DNA of 64,000 nucleotides from Nannocystis pusilla (GCF_020073745.1 NZ_JAIRAU010000057.1:1-64000), one strand, 5' to 3'. Shown: positions 8,395-16,607, counted from the stretch's first letter. The notes: generated from the sequence alone by a model not told the origin. Translations and numbers: made by a program.

Positions 8395-10169
8395 GCTGGC
8401 GTTCTTCGGGACATGTCCCGAAGAGCATGTCTTACTTCTTCATCACCGTCGCGGGCTTCGGCCTCGTCGCCGGGTCTGCCCGCGCGGCGCCGTGGGAGGA
8501 CGCGACGGCCCAGACGATCGGCCAGACGGCCGAGTGGTCGAACAAGGTCGAGATCGCCGACATCGACGGCGACGGGCGGCCGGACATCCTGTTCGCCAAC
8601 GGGGCCGGCTACGCCTCGCCCGAGGCGCCGGAGCAGAACCGGGCCTTCCTCAACCAGGGCGCGGGCATGCCGTTCCTCGACGTCAGCGAGGACGTGTTCA
8701 GCGGCGATCTCGACTTCACCCGCGCGATCAAGGTCCGCGACCTCGACGGTGACGGCGCCGTCGACATCCTGGTCGCCAACACCTTCGAGACCCAGAGCCG
8801 GCTCTACCTCGGCGACGGCGAGGGCGGCTTCATCGAGGCCACCGACAAGCTGCCGCAGGCGCCGCACAGCTTCGGCGACGTCGAGTTCGGCGACGTCGAC
8901 GGCGACGGCGACCTCGACGCCGTGCTGGCCGACTGGGGCCCCGGTCAGGCCAACCAGAGCTCCGGGCGCACGCGCTTGTGGCTCGGCGACGGCGCCGGCG
9001 GCTTCACCGACGCCACCGAGGCGCAGATGCCCGACGTGCTGGTCGGTTGGTCGTGGGAGCTCGAGTTCGCCGACGTCGACAACGACTTCGACCTCGACGT
9101 GCTCGTCTCGTGCAAGTCGTGCACGGGCTCGTACATGTTCGTCAACGACGGCCTCGGCAACTTCACCGACGCCTCCGACAAGCTGCCGCAGTTCGCCAAC
9201 AACTACGAGTTCGAGCCGATCGACCTGACCGGCGACGGCTTCATCGACCTCATCACGATCAACGACGGCCCGCAGGGCCGCGAGCACGTGTTCGTCAACG
9301 ACGGCGCGGGCGGCTTCACCGACGCCACCGCCGAGCTGTGGCCCGACACCGACAACATCCCGGGCGACGACAACATGGTCGCCTTCCTCGACGTCGAGTC
9401 CGACGGCGACGTCGACTTCGTGATCGCCGGCCTGTTCGGCAGCGACGACCGGCTGATGATCAACAGCGGCGACGGCCACCTCACCGTCAACGACGCCTTC
9501 ATGCCCGCCAACTCGCAGGGCACCCTCGGGATCGCCGTCGCCGACCTCGACGGCGACAAGAAGATCGACGTCGTCCTGTCCGAGGGCGAGGCCCCGCAGA
9601 GCGCCGACCGGGTGTTCCTCGGCGTCGACGTCCCGGAGGACACCGCCGGTCCACGCGTCACCCAGGTCACCCTCGTCGACGGCGTCGTGTACGCGCGGAT
9701 CCACGACAACAAGAGCCCGGTCATGCCGCACGACTTCCAGTCCGTCCTGCTGGTCGTCGACGGCACCGAGACGCCGATGTACTGGTACGGCGAGGCGCTG
9801 TGGCGCGGCACTCCGGAGGCCGAGAGCGGCCAGCTGTGCGCCGTCGATGCCGCGGGCAACGAGACCTGCGTCGCCTTCGGCGACGGCGAGCCGAGCGACA
9901 CCGACGGCACCAGCACCACCGGCCCGGACCCCACCACCGCGGGCACCACCGACGCGCCGACCACCGGCAGCGAGCCTCCGACCACCAGCGCGGCGACCAC
10001 CGACGACCCCCCCGGCACCACCGACCCCGGCACCGGCGACGATTCGACCGGCGGCGCCACCGGAGGCGGCGGCGGCGACGAGGGCTGCGGCTGCCGGCAG
10101 GCCCCCCCCCCGTCCGGCCTGCTCGCGCTCGGCCTGCTCGCGCTGCTCGGCCGCCGCCGCCGGCGCTGA
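8391..10169 (+). CDS. FG-GAP/VCBS-repeat surface protein with MYXO-CTERM tail
   Basis: This exported protein of 592 residues is probably cell-surface. After a signal peptide there are about seven FG-GAP-like repeats, each with a calcium-loop motif such as DIDGDGRPD, DLDGDGAVD, DVDGDGDLD and DLDGDKKID, suggesting a beta-propeller. A Thr/Pro/Ser-rich stalk follows, then the MYXO-CTERM signal: CGCR, a hydrophobic helix and a terminal Arg run. MYXO-CTERM proteins are thought to be anchored at the outer surface. I chose the ATG at 8391 because it overlaps the upstream stop (ATGA) and supplies Arg/Lys to the signal peptide; the ATG at 8427 is an alternative. The first codons contain a 22-bp palindrome of the dispersed repeat family. 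Confidence 0.88.
   Translation: MSWRSSGHVPKSMSYFFITVAGFGLVAGSARAAPWEDATAQTIGQTAEWSNKVEIADIDGDGRPDILFANGAGYASPEAPEQNRAFLNQGAGMPFLDVSEDVFSGDLDFTRAIKVRDLDGDGAVDILVANTFETQSRLYLGDGEGGFIEATDKLPQAPHSFGDVEFGDVDGDGDLDAVLADWGPGQANQSSGRTRLWLGDGAGGFTDATEAQMPDVLVGWSWELEFADVDNDFDLDVLVSCKSCTGSYMFVNDGLGNFTDASDKLPQFANNYEFEPIDLTGDGFIDLITINDGPQGREHVFVNDGAGGFTDATAELWPDTDNIPGDDNMVAFLDVESDGDVDFVIAGLFGSDDRLMINSGDGHLTVNDAFMPANSQGTLGIAVADLDGDKKIDVVLSEGEAPQSADRVFLGVDVPEDTAGPRVTQVTLVDGVVYARIHDNKSPVMPHDFQSVLLVVDGTETPMYWYGEALWRGTPEAESGQLCAVDAAGNETCVAFGDGEPSDTDGTSTTGPDPTTAGTTDAPTTGSEPPTTSAATTDDPPGTTDPGTGDDSTGGATGGGGGDEGCGCRQAPPPSGLLALGLLALLGRRRRR
8403..8430. repeat. Dispersed stem-loop; 22-bp perfect palindrome
   Basis: Bases 8403-8424 form an uninterrupted 22-bp palindrome centred on GGGACATGTCCC. 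The same bases also give the 8-4-8 form ACATGTCC-CGAA-GAGCATGT at 8411-8430. It lies within the first 13 codons of the FG-GAP gene, between two candidate start codons, so folding could affect initiation. Confidence 0.75.
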
Positions 10170-10188
10170 GCTTTCGACCTGCCCGCTC

Positions 10189-10268
10189 GGACATGTCCTG
10201 CAGCGCAGGCCCGATCGGGCATGCTCTGCAGGACATGCTCTTCGCGCCATGCGCGATCGAACATGTCC
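10189..10268. repeat. Cluster of dispersed stem-loops after the FG-GAP gene
   Basis: GGACATGTCC is at 10189-10198, GCATGCTC-TGCA-GGACATGC at 10219-10238, and ACATGTCC at 10261-10268 flanked by TCGAAC/GTTCGA. The cluster begins 20 bp after the stop codon, so it could act as a transcription terminator or mRNA end. The rest of 10170-10450 holds no gene. Confidence 0.65.
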
Positions 10269-10450
10269 GTTCGACGGCTCACCGACCCCTGACCGGCGCC
10301 CCCGAACGCCCGCCCGCTGCAGCGCCGGCGCGCCGTAAAATTCGGCAGCGCGACCCGGCGCGTGATCCGCGGACTCGCCTCACGCCGCCCGAGCCACACT
10401 TTTTTTACGCGGACGACCCGGAGGTCGGCGAGGCCGTCGGGCCCCGCCGT

Positions 10451-10527
10451 TGGTGCGCTCGGCAGGATTCGAACCTGCGGCCCTCGGGTTCGAAGCCCGA
10501 TGCTCTATCCAGCTGAGCTACGAACGC
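10451..10527 (-). tRNA. tRNA-Arg (anticodon TCG)
   Basis: On the minus strand the acceptor stem GCGTTCG pairs with CGAGCGC (one G-U pair). The D arm GTAGCTCAGCTGGATAGAGC, the anticodon stem TCGGG/CCCGA with loop CTTCGAA, and the T arm GCAGG-TTCGAAT-CCTGC are all regular. The anticodon TCG reads CGA-type arginine codons. The 3' CCA is encoded. Length is 77 nt. Confidence 0.97.
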
Positions 10528-10536
10528 GGCGGGTCG

Positions 10537-10542
10537 ACCATA
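10537..10542 (-). promoter_or_regulatory. -10 element for tRNA-Arg
   Basis: On the minus strand TATGGT lies 9 nt before the first tRNA base. The -35 region is poor (a TTTTCG-like hexamer). The position is right for a tRNA promoter. Confidence 0.4.
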
Positions 10543-10606
10543 CCCGATCTCGCGCCGGGCGAAAAGCGCACGCGCGGCGCGCCGTGCATGGGCCATGCCG
10601 CCCTTT

Positions 10607-10612
10607 TATACT
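10607..10612 (+). promoter_or_regulatory. -10 element for the subtilase gene
   Basis: TATACT matches the -10 consensus at five of six positions. It would give a leader of about 40 nt, and that leader contains an AGGAG ribosome-binding site at 10649-10653. Confidence 0.45.
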
Positions 10613-10658
10613 GACGAACCAACTGACCGCCGGCCTCAGGCCCCTTCCAGGAGCACCC

Positions 10659-12512
10659 ATGCGTCTCGTTTCGGCCCTCTCGCGTCATCGCACCCTCCTT
10701 TCGGCCACAGGCCTCGCCGCTGCCAGCGTCTGGCTGGCGGTCGAGCACCGCTCCGGCGACGAGGGCGTGCGGGCCGCGGACATCACGCCCCTCTCCATCA
10801 CCGACCTCGACGCTGCGGAGAGCACCGGGGCGCTGCTGCTCGACCTCGTCGAGCCCGGGGACGGCGAGGGCGGCAGCGAGGGCGAGCTGCGCGCCCTGCT
10901 CGACGGCCTCGGCCTCGCCTGGGAGCCGGCCGGCTTCTACAGCGAGGGCGAGCACCTGTTCCGCGTCCTCGGCGAGCCCGAGGAGCTGGCCGCCCTGCAG
11001 ACCACGCTGGCCGACCATCCTCTGGTCGAGGTCGTCGAGCCCGAGCTCGTCTTCTCGCTCGTCGGCGACGTGACCATCGAGCCCGCCGGCGACATCGAGC
11101 CGAGCAAGGAGCGCCGCCCGCGCTTCGAGCCCGACGACCCGATGTACAGCCGCCAGTGGCACATGCAGATGATCCACACGCCCGAGGCGTGGGGCGTCAC
11201 CAAGGGCGAGGGCGTCGTCGTCGCCGTCATCGACACCGGCGTCGCCTGGAAGGACCTGCCCGGCGTCGCCAAGCAGGTCCCCGACCTCGCCGGCACCGCC
11301 TTCACCCACGGCCAGAGCTTCGTCCCCAACTCGCTGCCCGAGGGCCTCGACGATCACCTCCACGGCACCCACGTCGCCGGCACGATCGCCCAGACCACCC
11401 ACAACGCGCTCGGCGTCACCGGCGTCGCCTTCAAGAGCACGATCATGCCGCTCAAGGTGCTGTCGGGCGACGGCCGCGGCCAGATCCCCTGGATCGCCAA
11501 CGCCATCCGCTACGCCGCCGACCACGGCGCCCAGGTCATCAACATGAGCCTCGGCGGGCCGATGCCCTCGAGCGTGCTCGCCAAGGCCATCGACTACGCC
11601 AACAACAAGGGCGTCACCGTCGTCTGCGCCGCCGGCAACGAGAGCCGCGGCCGCGTCGGCTGGCCCGCCTCCAACAACGGCTCGGTCGCGGTCGCGGCGG
11701 TCGACGCGATGGGCGTGCGCACCTGGTACTCCAATTGGGGCAAGGACCTCGACGTCTCGGCCCCCGGCGGCGACACCCGCGTCGACAAGAACGGCGACGG
11801 CTACCCCGACGGCGTCCTGCAGAACACGATCCTCCTGCAGGACCCGCTGAAGAACGACTACATGTGGCTGCAGGGCACTTCGATGGCCTCGCCGCACGCC
11901 GCCGGCGTCGCCGCGCTGGTCGTCTCGCGCGGCGTCAACAACCCGCCCGAGGTCGAGCGGATCTTGAAGAAGACCGCCAAGCACCCCAACAACCTCGAGT
12001 GGGACAAGGAGTACGGCGCCGGCATCATCGACGCCGTGGCCGCCGTCGACGCCGCGATCGAGAGCTACCAGGTCGAGCGCGGCGGCCTGCTCGGCCTGCT
12101 CGGCCTCGGCGGTCTGGCGGGCCTCGGCATCGCCGGCCTCGCCGGTCGGCGCGCGCGCCTGGCTGCCTTTGCGAGCATGTTCCTCGGGGCAGGTCTCGCC
12201 GCCGGCGCGTTCGGCCTGGCGCCCATCGCCTACGCCGCCGCCGACCTCGCCGGCGTCACCGCCGTCGGCTCGCCGTTGTTCCTCTCGGCCCTGCTACCCG
12301 TGCTGGCCACCCTGTTGCTCGTCGGCGTCCGCCCGCTCCGCGGCGTGCTCGTCGGCCTCAACCTCGGCTACGCCGCCCTGCTCCTCCACGGCGCGATCGT
12401 CCTGCCGACCCTGCTCAACGGCCTCCCCGGCGGCCCGACGATCGACCGCCTGTGGCTCGCCGCGCACGCCCTCGTGGCCCTCGCGCTCGCCCGCCGCGTC
12501 TCGCGGATGTGA
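10659..12512 (+). CDS. Subtilisin-like S8 serine protease with C-terminal membrane region
   Basis: Secreted or membrane-tethered protease of 617 residues. A signal peptide and a pro-region of about 120 residues (containing LVEVVEPELVF) precede the catalytic domain. The triad is D192 (VIDTGV), H235 (HGTHVAG) and S408 (GTSMASPH), and the oxyanion Asn lies in CAAGNES. After the catalytic domain, about residues 470-617 form several hydrophobic helices beginning with a Gly/Leu-rich stretch, so the mature enzyme is probably anchored in the membrane. This membrane tail is unusual for S8 proteases. The start is set by AGGAG 5 nt upstream of the ATG. One degenerate dispersed stem-loop (12175-12194) falls in the membrane part. 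Confidence 0.92.
   Translation: MRLVSALSRHRTLLSATGLAAASVWLAVEHRSGDEGVRAADITPLSITDLDAAESTGALLLDLVEPGDGEGGSEGELRALLDGLGLAWEPAGFYSEGEHLFRVLGEPEELAALQTTLADHPLVEVVEPELVFSLVGDVTIEPAGDIEPSKERRPRFEPDDPMYSRQWHMQMIHTPEAWGVTKGEGVVVAVIDTGVAWKDLPGVAKQVPDLAGTAFTHGQSFVPNSLPEGLDDHLHGTHVAGTIAQTTHNALGVTGVAFKSTIMPLKVLSGDGRGQIPWIANAIRYAADHGAQVINMSLGGPMPSSVLAKAIDYANNKGVTVVCAAGNESRGRVGWPASNNGSVAVAAVDAMGVRTWYSNWGKDLDVSAPGGDTRVDKNGDGYPDGVLQNTILLQDPLKNDYMWLQGTSMASPHAAGVAALVVSRGVNNPPEVERILKKTAKHPNNLEWDKEYGAGIIDAVAAVDAAIESYQVERGGLLGLLGLGGLAGLGIAGLAGRRARLAAFASMFLGAGLAAGAFGLAPIAYAAADLAGVTAVGSPLFLSALLPVLATLLLVGVRPLRGVLVGLNLGYAALLLHGAIVLPTLLNGLPGGPTIDRLWLAAHALVALALARRVSRM
12175..12194. repeat. Dispersed stem-loop inside the subtilase gene
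   Basis: GCATGTTC-CTCG-GGGCAGGT has the 8-4-8 layout with imperfect arms. It encodes part of a transmembrane helix. Confidence 0.4.
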
Positions 12513-12526
12513 GCCGCCCTCACCGT

Positions 12527-12561
12527 GAAGCCCGCGCCCGCCTCGCGCCGGCGCGGGCTTC
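12527..12561 (+). terminator. Hairpin after the subtilase gene
   Basis: GAAGCCCGCGCC at 12527-12538 pairs perfectly with GGCGCGGGCTTC at 12550-12561, giving a 12-bp stem with an 11-nt loop 15 nt after the stop codon. No T-tract follows, so it may act as a weak or factor-assisted terminator. Confidence 0.6.
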
Positions 12562-13317
12562 GTACGTCCGCATCTACCCGCTCGCACGAACGCTTCTCCT
12601 CCGCGCGCCCAACCTCGAGACGAGCAAGCGCTCGAACTCCTCCATCGCCCGCCGAAGCTCGCGCGCGCAGCCGGCAGCCCCAGCTGGTGCCGCAAGTTCT
12701 CCGCCACGCTGGCCGCGATGCTCGTCGGTCTCGTGCCTTGCCAGCCTGTCCGAGCCCGACGCGAGGACCACTCGAAATGACCCGGTCGCGGCACCAGCCG
12801 CTTCAAAACTCCCCAGGCGTTGCTCGCCGGCAGTGTCGGCGGCTCTTCGCGGCCGCGCGACGAGAGCAGCGAATTTGCGGCGTCACCATCCCTTGGAGAA
12901 CTTCGGGCTGGCCGTACTGGCTCGACGCATCACCCGCGGACGCGCCGGCCTCTTCGGACATGTCCCAAGCGCCACATCGGCTGCACGCGTCGGGCTCGAG
13001 CCGCGTCGCGAAAATTCCGTGGTCGCTGCGTCCGGCCCCTCCACGCAGCTCCTGACTTCACGTCGCGCCGCGGCAGCATCACGCCTGACGAGCCTCCGAG
13101 GACGCCGCCCTCTCGCCCGCATCCGCTCGACATCGCGCGCCTGCTCGCCGCCCGCGACCTGTGGCGATCGACACTCCCCGGTGTGAGCCAGGATCGCAGT
13201 CCGCCGAGCGGACTCGTCCACCCTCACACAGACCCTCTCTGGGGCCCAATTCGCGGAAGCGCATCCTCCGCACTTCGCGATCTGTCGGCGCGTGGGCCGC
13301 GCGAGCGGAATCGGACC
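12562..13317. other. Spacer without a recognised gene
   Basis: No reading frame here has the strong third-position GC bias of the neighbouring genes over a useful length. On the minus strand around 12630-12730 two frames carry plausible fragments (SVAENLRHQLGLPA, then ARELRRAMEEFERLLVSRLG) that would join by a frameshift, so a decayed gene is possible. One GGACATGTCC palindrome is at 12956-12965. Confidence 0.45.
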
Positions 13318-13332
13318 TGAAAATCACTTTCA
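13318..13332. promoter_or_regulatory. Fur-box-like operator upstream of bfd-bfr
   Basis: TGAAAAT-C-ACTTTCA is a 7-1-7 inverted repeat with one mismatch. It agrees with the Fur heptamer consensus TGATAAT-N-ATTATCA at 11 of 14 arm positions. It lies about 100 bp before a bacterioferritin-associated ferredoxin gene, so iron-dependent control makes sense. Confidence 0.4.
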
Positions 13333-13429
13333 AACTCCTTGCGCTCCGGGCCCAGCCTGGGCACCTTGAAGGTGTCGTTCTGACAATGAATTTCACCGCC
13401 AACGTCAGGACCAGGACCCGTACGCCATC

Positions 13430-13642
13430 ATGATCGTCTGTCTGTGCAAGGGTGTTTCGTGTCGCACGATCCTCGCCGAGGCTCGCCGCGGGGCCTGCAC
13501 GCTGAAGCAGATCCGTCAGACGTGTCAGGCGGGCACGGGGTGCGGCGCGTGCGTGCAGCAGATCCGGCAGCTCCTCGAGAGCGCCGCGCCGGCGCGACAC
13601 GAGCACCACAACGGCAGCGTCGGCGGCGGCGAAGCGACCTGA
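13430..13642 (+). CDS. bfd: Bacterioferritin-associated ferredoxin (BFD-like [2Fe-2S] protein)
   Basis: BFD-like proteins carry a [2Fe-2S] cluster and donate electrons to bacterioferritin so that stored iron can be released. The 70-residue protein has the family ligand pattern: C4 and C6 near the start, then C38 and C41 in GTGCGAC. The last 18 residues are a Gly/His-rich tail outside the domain. It sits 84 bp upstream of bfr, with a Fur-like site upstream, which supports an iron-storage unit. Start: ATG at 13430; no strong ribosome-binding site is visible. Confidence 0.9.
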   Translation: MIVCLCKGVSCRTILAEARRGACTLKQIRQTCQAGTGCGACVQQIRQLLESAAPARHEHHNGSVGGGEAT

Positions 13643-13711
13643 AGCGCCGCGCCGAAGTTGAACGTCTTTTTCACCGCGGCGCGACGGCCGGCGGTCGGCA
13701 CGAGCCCGTGC

Positions 13712-13717
13712 TAGCGT
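13712..13717 (+). promoter_or_regulatory. -10-like TAGCGT before bfr
   Basis: TAGCGT lies 9 nt before the bfr ATG, matching the leaderless-type pattern of this window. It suggests bfr also has its own transcript in addition to any bfd-bfr read-through. Confidence 0.4.
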
Positions 13718-13726
13718 GCGCCCACG

Positions 13727-14191
13727 ATGAAGGGCCACGACAAGATCCTCCATGCGCTCAATGACGTGCTGACAGCCGAGCTGACGGCGATCAACCAGTA
13801 CTTCATTCACGCGAAGATGTGTAAGAACTGGGGCTATCACAAGATCGCCAAGAAGGTGCGCGACGAGTCGATCGACGAGATGAAGCACGCCGACGACCTC
13901 ATCGAGCGGATCCTCTTCCTCGATGGGATCCCCAACGTCCAGCGCTACAACAAGGTCAACATCGGCGAGTCGGTGAAGGAGCAGTTCGAGCTCGACCTCA
14001 AGCTCGAGTACGACGCCGTCCAGCGCTTCAACACCTGCATCGCCCTCTGCCGCGACCTCGGCGACAACGCCACCCGCGAGCTGCTCGAGCGCATGCTCAT
14101 CTCCGAGGAGGAGCACGTCGACTGGCTCGAGACCCAGCTCGGCCTGATCCAGGCCCTCGGCGAGCCGATGTACTGCGCCCAGCAGCTGTGA
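13727..14191 (+). CDS. bfr: Bacterioferritin
   Basis: Bacterioferritin forms a 24-subunit shell that oxidises ferrous iron and stores it. The 154-residue length is typical. The ferroxidase ligands E18, E51, H54, E94, E127 and H130 are all present at the same numbering as in the E. coli protein, and the haem ligand M52 is present. The gene follows bfd. It is followed immediately by three tandem hairpins (14198-14282) that separate it from the convergent lipoprotein gene. Confidence 0.97.
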   Translation: MKGHDKILHALNDVLTAELTAINQYFIHAKMCKNWGYHKIAKKVRDESIDEMKHADDLIERILFLDGIPNVQRYNKVNIGESVKEQFELDLKLEYDAVQRFNTCIALCRDLGDNATRELLERMLISEEEHVDWLETQLGLIQALGEPMYCAQQL

Positions 14192-14197
14192 GCGCCG

Positions 14198-14282
14198 GGC
14201 TGTCCTCGCGGACAGCCGAATTCTCGGCGGCTGTCCCGCAGGACAGCCGCCACCACCGCGAGGGCTGTCCCTCGGGACAGCC
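14198..14282. repeat. Three tandem GGCTGTCC hairpins between convergent genes
   Basis: Three perfect 20-bp hairpins, GGCTGTCC-N4-GGACAGCC, lie at 14198-14217, 14229-14248 and 14263-14282, with loops TCGC, CGCA and CTCG. The arms are identical and perfectly paired, while the loops and the 11- and 14-bp spacers differ. They begin 6 bp after the bfr stop and end 1 bp before the stop of the convergent lipoprotein gene. They probably end both transcripts and belong to the dispersed stem-loop family (CTGTCC variant). Confidence 0.9.
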
Positions 14283-14283
14283 G

Positions 14284-15135
14284 CTACTTCTTCGCCCCGT
14301 CGGCCTCCGCGGGCGCCTTCGCGTCCGCCGGCGGCTCGGAGCCGGGCAGCGCGAACTTCGACTCGTCGACCGGCACGTTGAGCTCGAGCTTGGTCGTGGT
14401 CGTCTTGAGCTTCTGCAGCTTCATGTCGGCGACCTGCTCGAACGCGAACCACACGCCGTTCTGCTCGCGGTAGTCCGCCAGCGTCACCTCCACGGGGATC
14501 TCGCCCATCGAGCTGAACTGCTTGAGCTTCTGGCTGACCACGCGGTTGTCGGCGAGGTCGATGCGCAGCGTCACCGTGTTGCCGGACTTCGACGCGGTCA
14601 GCACGACCTCGGCGAACTTCTTCCCGCCGACCTCCTCGACCTTGACCGTCTCGGCCTTGTCGAAGAAGCGCTTCCAGTCGTGGGCGATGTTCAGCGACGT
14701 GCCCATCTCGGCCATCGCCGCCTCCTTGCCGGTCAGCTCGCGGAGGCCCTGGATCGGGTCGAGCGTCCACAACTTCCCGGCCTTGCCGCCGCCGGTGCTC
14801 ACGCCCACGCCGGGCAGCGTGATCTCGAGATAGAAGTCGTCGCCCTTCGACCACGTCTTGCCGGCGCCGGAGATCCCCGCCCCGAGGATCTCCACCGTCA
14901 TCTCCTGATAGAAGCTCTTGATCTCGTCGAGCTTGGCCGCGCCGCCGCTGGCCTCGACCACCTTCGCCAGCAGCTCGGTCGCGTCGGGCAGGTCGCTGGC
15001 GGGCGGCGCCTTCGCGTCGGCCTGCGTCGCCTCGACCGCCGGCGCCGCCTTGGCCGCCTCGGCCTTCTTCGCCTCCCCGCCGCAGCCGACGAGCGCCATC
15101 CAGCCGGTCAGACACACAAGTTGCAGCCGTCGCAT
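14284..15135 (-). CDS. LolA-like outer-membrane lipoprotein-sorting-domain lipoprotein
   Basis: A 283-residue predicted lipoprotein: MRRLQLVCLTGWMALVGC supplies the signal peptide and lipobox cysteine. A charged Ala/Lys-rich linker follows, then a domain starting at DATELLAKVVEASGGAAKLDEIKSF. That opening (a helix, then SFYQEMTVEI, later LWTLDPIQGL and ELNVPVDESKFALP) is typical of LolA/LolB-fold proteins that carry hydrophobic ligands in the periplasm. I chose the ATG at 15135 because AAGGAG lies 8 nt upstream; the in-frame ATG at 15156 lies in a dispersed repeat. It is the last gene of a three-gene unit with the S41 lipoprotein and the Crp-like regulator. The ligand is unknown. Confidence 0.75.
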   Translation of the reverse strand: MRRLQLVCLTGWMALVGCGGEAKKAEAAKAAPAVEATQADAKAPPASDLPDATELLAKVVEASGGAAKLDEIKSFYQEMTVEILGAGISGAGKTWSKGDDFYLEITLPGVGVSTGGGKAGKLWTLDPIQGLRELTGKEAAMAEMGTSLNIAHDWKRFFDKAETVKVEEVGGKKFAEVVLTASKSGNTVTLRIDLADNRVVSQKLKQFSSMGEIPVEVTLADYREQNGVWFAFEQVADMKLQKLKTTTTKLELNVPVDESKFALPGSEPPADAKAPAEADGAKK

Positions 15136-15160
15136 GCGAGTAGCTCCTTGGGACATGTTC

Positions 15161-16603
15161 TCAGGGACTCTTGCTGTCGAACGCCGCCATCGCGGCCGCG
15201 AGCACCGGGTCGCGGCCGGCGACGAAGTCGGCGCGGGTCTCGACCGCGGCGATGTCGGGGGCCACGCCGTCGCCCTCGGCGACCGTGCCCTTGGCCGAGT
15301 GGTAGTCGCCGACGACGTACTGCAGCAGCGCCCCGTTGTCGAGCCGCTCGAGCAACGACGGCAGCGCCGCCCCGGCCGACGCCCGCGCTCCGGCCACGCG
15401 CACGCGCCCGAGGTCGCGCAGCCCGGCGGCGAAGATCTCCGACGTGCTCGCCGTGCCCTCGTCGACCAGCACGATCACCGGCCCGGCGAACGCGTCCGGA
15501 TCGCCAGCCACGTTGAACTCCTGGGCGAATTCGCGGAACTGCAGCTTGCCCAGGCTACCTGACTCTTGGAGCAGGAGGCGCGCGACCGGGATCGACATCG
15601 CCCCGACGCCGCCCGGGTTGCCGCGCAGGTCGAGCACCAGCGCCTCCATGCCTTGCCCGCGCAGGTCGGTCATCGCCGCCTTCACGCGCTCGACCATCGG
15701 CAGCATCCAGTAGTTGAACGCGATGTAGCCGATCTTCTTCCCGCCGCTGCCCTCGCTCGGCAGCATGCGGTGCTCGACCGTGGTCGGCAGGTCGCGCAGG
15801 TTGCCGAGCGACACCAGTTCGCCGGGCGGCGTCACGCAGGTGACATCCTTCGTGACCGCGGTGTCCCCCGCGCCCGGGTCGAGGTACGTCAGGCTGCGCT
15901 TTTGGCCAGGTTGGCAGGACAGCGCGCGGCTCGCCTCGAACGCGGCGTGGTAGGCCACCTCGCCCGGTCGCATCGCCTCGCTGCGCGCGCGCTCGATCAA
16001 CGCCTCGGCGGTCTTGTCGCCGATCTTCACCAGCGCCGCGCCGGCCGGCACGCCGCTGGCGACGCCGCCGACTTTCGGGTCGACCACGACCAGCTGCTCC
16101 CCGATCATGCGCACGTGCACCGGCACGCGTGCCGGGCCGCCGGCCTTGTCGTCGGGCTCGGCGCCGCTGAACGGCGGCACGACCTTGAAGTGGCTCTGCC
16201 CGAGCGTCTCGAGCAGGTCGTTCATCACCTTGTAGGCCGCTGGCGCGTCGGCCACCGCGGTGAGCTTGGCCCCGTACTCGGCGCGCAGCGCCGGCCAGTC
16301 CTTGCAGGCCAGCGTCGGGTCGAAGTGCTTCTCGAGCACCGTCCGCCACACGCGATCGAAGGTCGCCGTGTACGGCGTTTCGGGCAGCGGCGGCAGCGTC
16401 GCCGGGTCGAGCTCGGCCCAGCTGCGGCAGGTGTCGCCTCGACTCCCCGCCGGTGTCGCGACGGCAGGTCCCGAGGGCGCCGCAGCGGGCGCCGTGGTTC
16501 GGGCCTCGAGGGGTTCCGGCGCCGCCTTGCCCGACGTCGCGTCCTGGCCGCACGCGCAGACGAGCGCCACCACGGCGGCGCCCATCAACCTCGGATCGCG
16601 CAT
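15161..16603 (-). CDS. S41-family peptidase-like lipoprotein
   Basis: The 480-residue protein begins with a signal peptide ending in VCAC (a possible lipobox). It then shows the S41 tail-specific protease layout: an N-terminal helical domain with the GQSHFKV histidine, a PDZ-like segment (VASGVPAGAALVKIGDK) and the core ALVLDLRGNPGG. The serine motif GTASTSEIF is present. The position of the CtpA-type lysine reads GARASAGAALP, with no Lys. It may therefore use the Ser-His-Glu arrangement of the tricorn/IRBP branch or be inactive. It starts 4 nt after the Crp-like gene, so the two are co-transcribed. Family firm, activity uncertain. Confidence 0.85.
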   Translation of the reverse strand: MRDPRLMGAAVVALVCACGQDATSGKAAPEPLEARTTAPAAAPSGPAVATPAGSRGDTCRSWAELDPATLPPLPETPYTATFDRVWRTVLEKHFDPTLACKDWPALRAEYGAKLTAVADAPAAYKVMNDLLETLGQSHFKVVPPFSGAEPDDKAGGPARVPVHVRMIGEQLVVVDPKVGGVASGVPAGAALVKIGDKTAEALIERARSEAMRPGEVAYHAAFEASRALSCQPGQKRSLTYLDPGAGDTAVTKDVTCVTPPGELVSLGNLRDLPTTVEHRMLPSEGSGGKKIGYIAFNYWMLPMVERVKAAMTDLRGQGMEALVLDLRGNPGGVGAMSIPVARLLLQESGSLGKLQFREFAQEFNVAGDPDAFAGPVIVLVDEGTASTSEIFAAGLRDLGRVRVAGARASAGAALPSLLERLDNGALLQYVVGDYHSAKGTVAEGDGVAPDIAAVETRADFVAGRDPVLAAAMAAFDSKSP

Positions 16604-16607
16604 CGGC

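Noticed and set aside
10399..10406. T-tract as a terminator for tRNA-Arg
   Set aside because: The T run is on the plus strand, while the tRNA is transcribed from the minus strand, so it would appear as an A run in the transcript.
12562..13317. Plus- and minus-strand open frames of 110-180 codons
   Set aside because: No frame has consistent third-position GC and no motif is recognisable.
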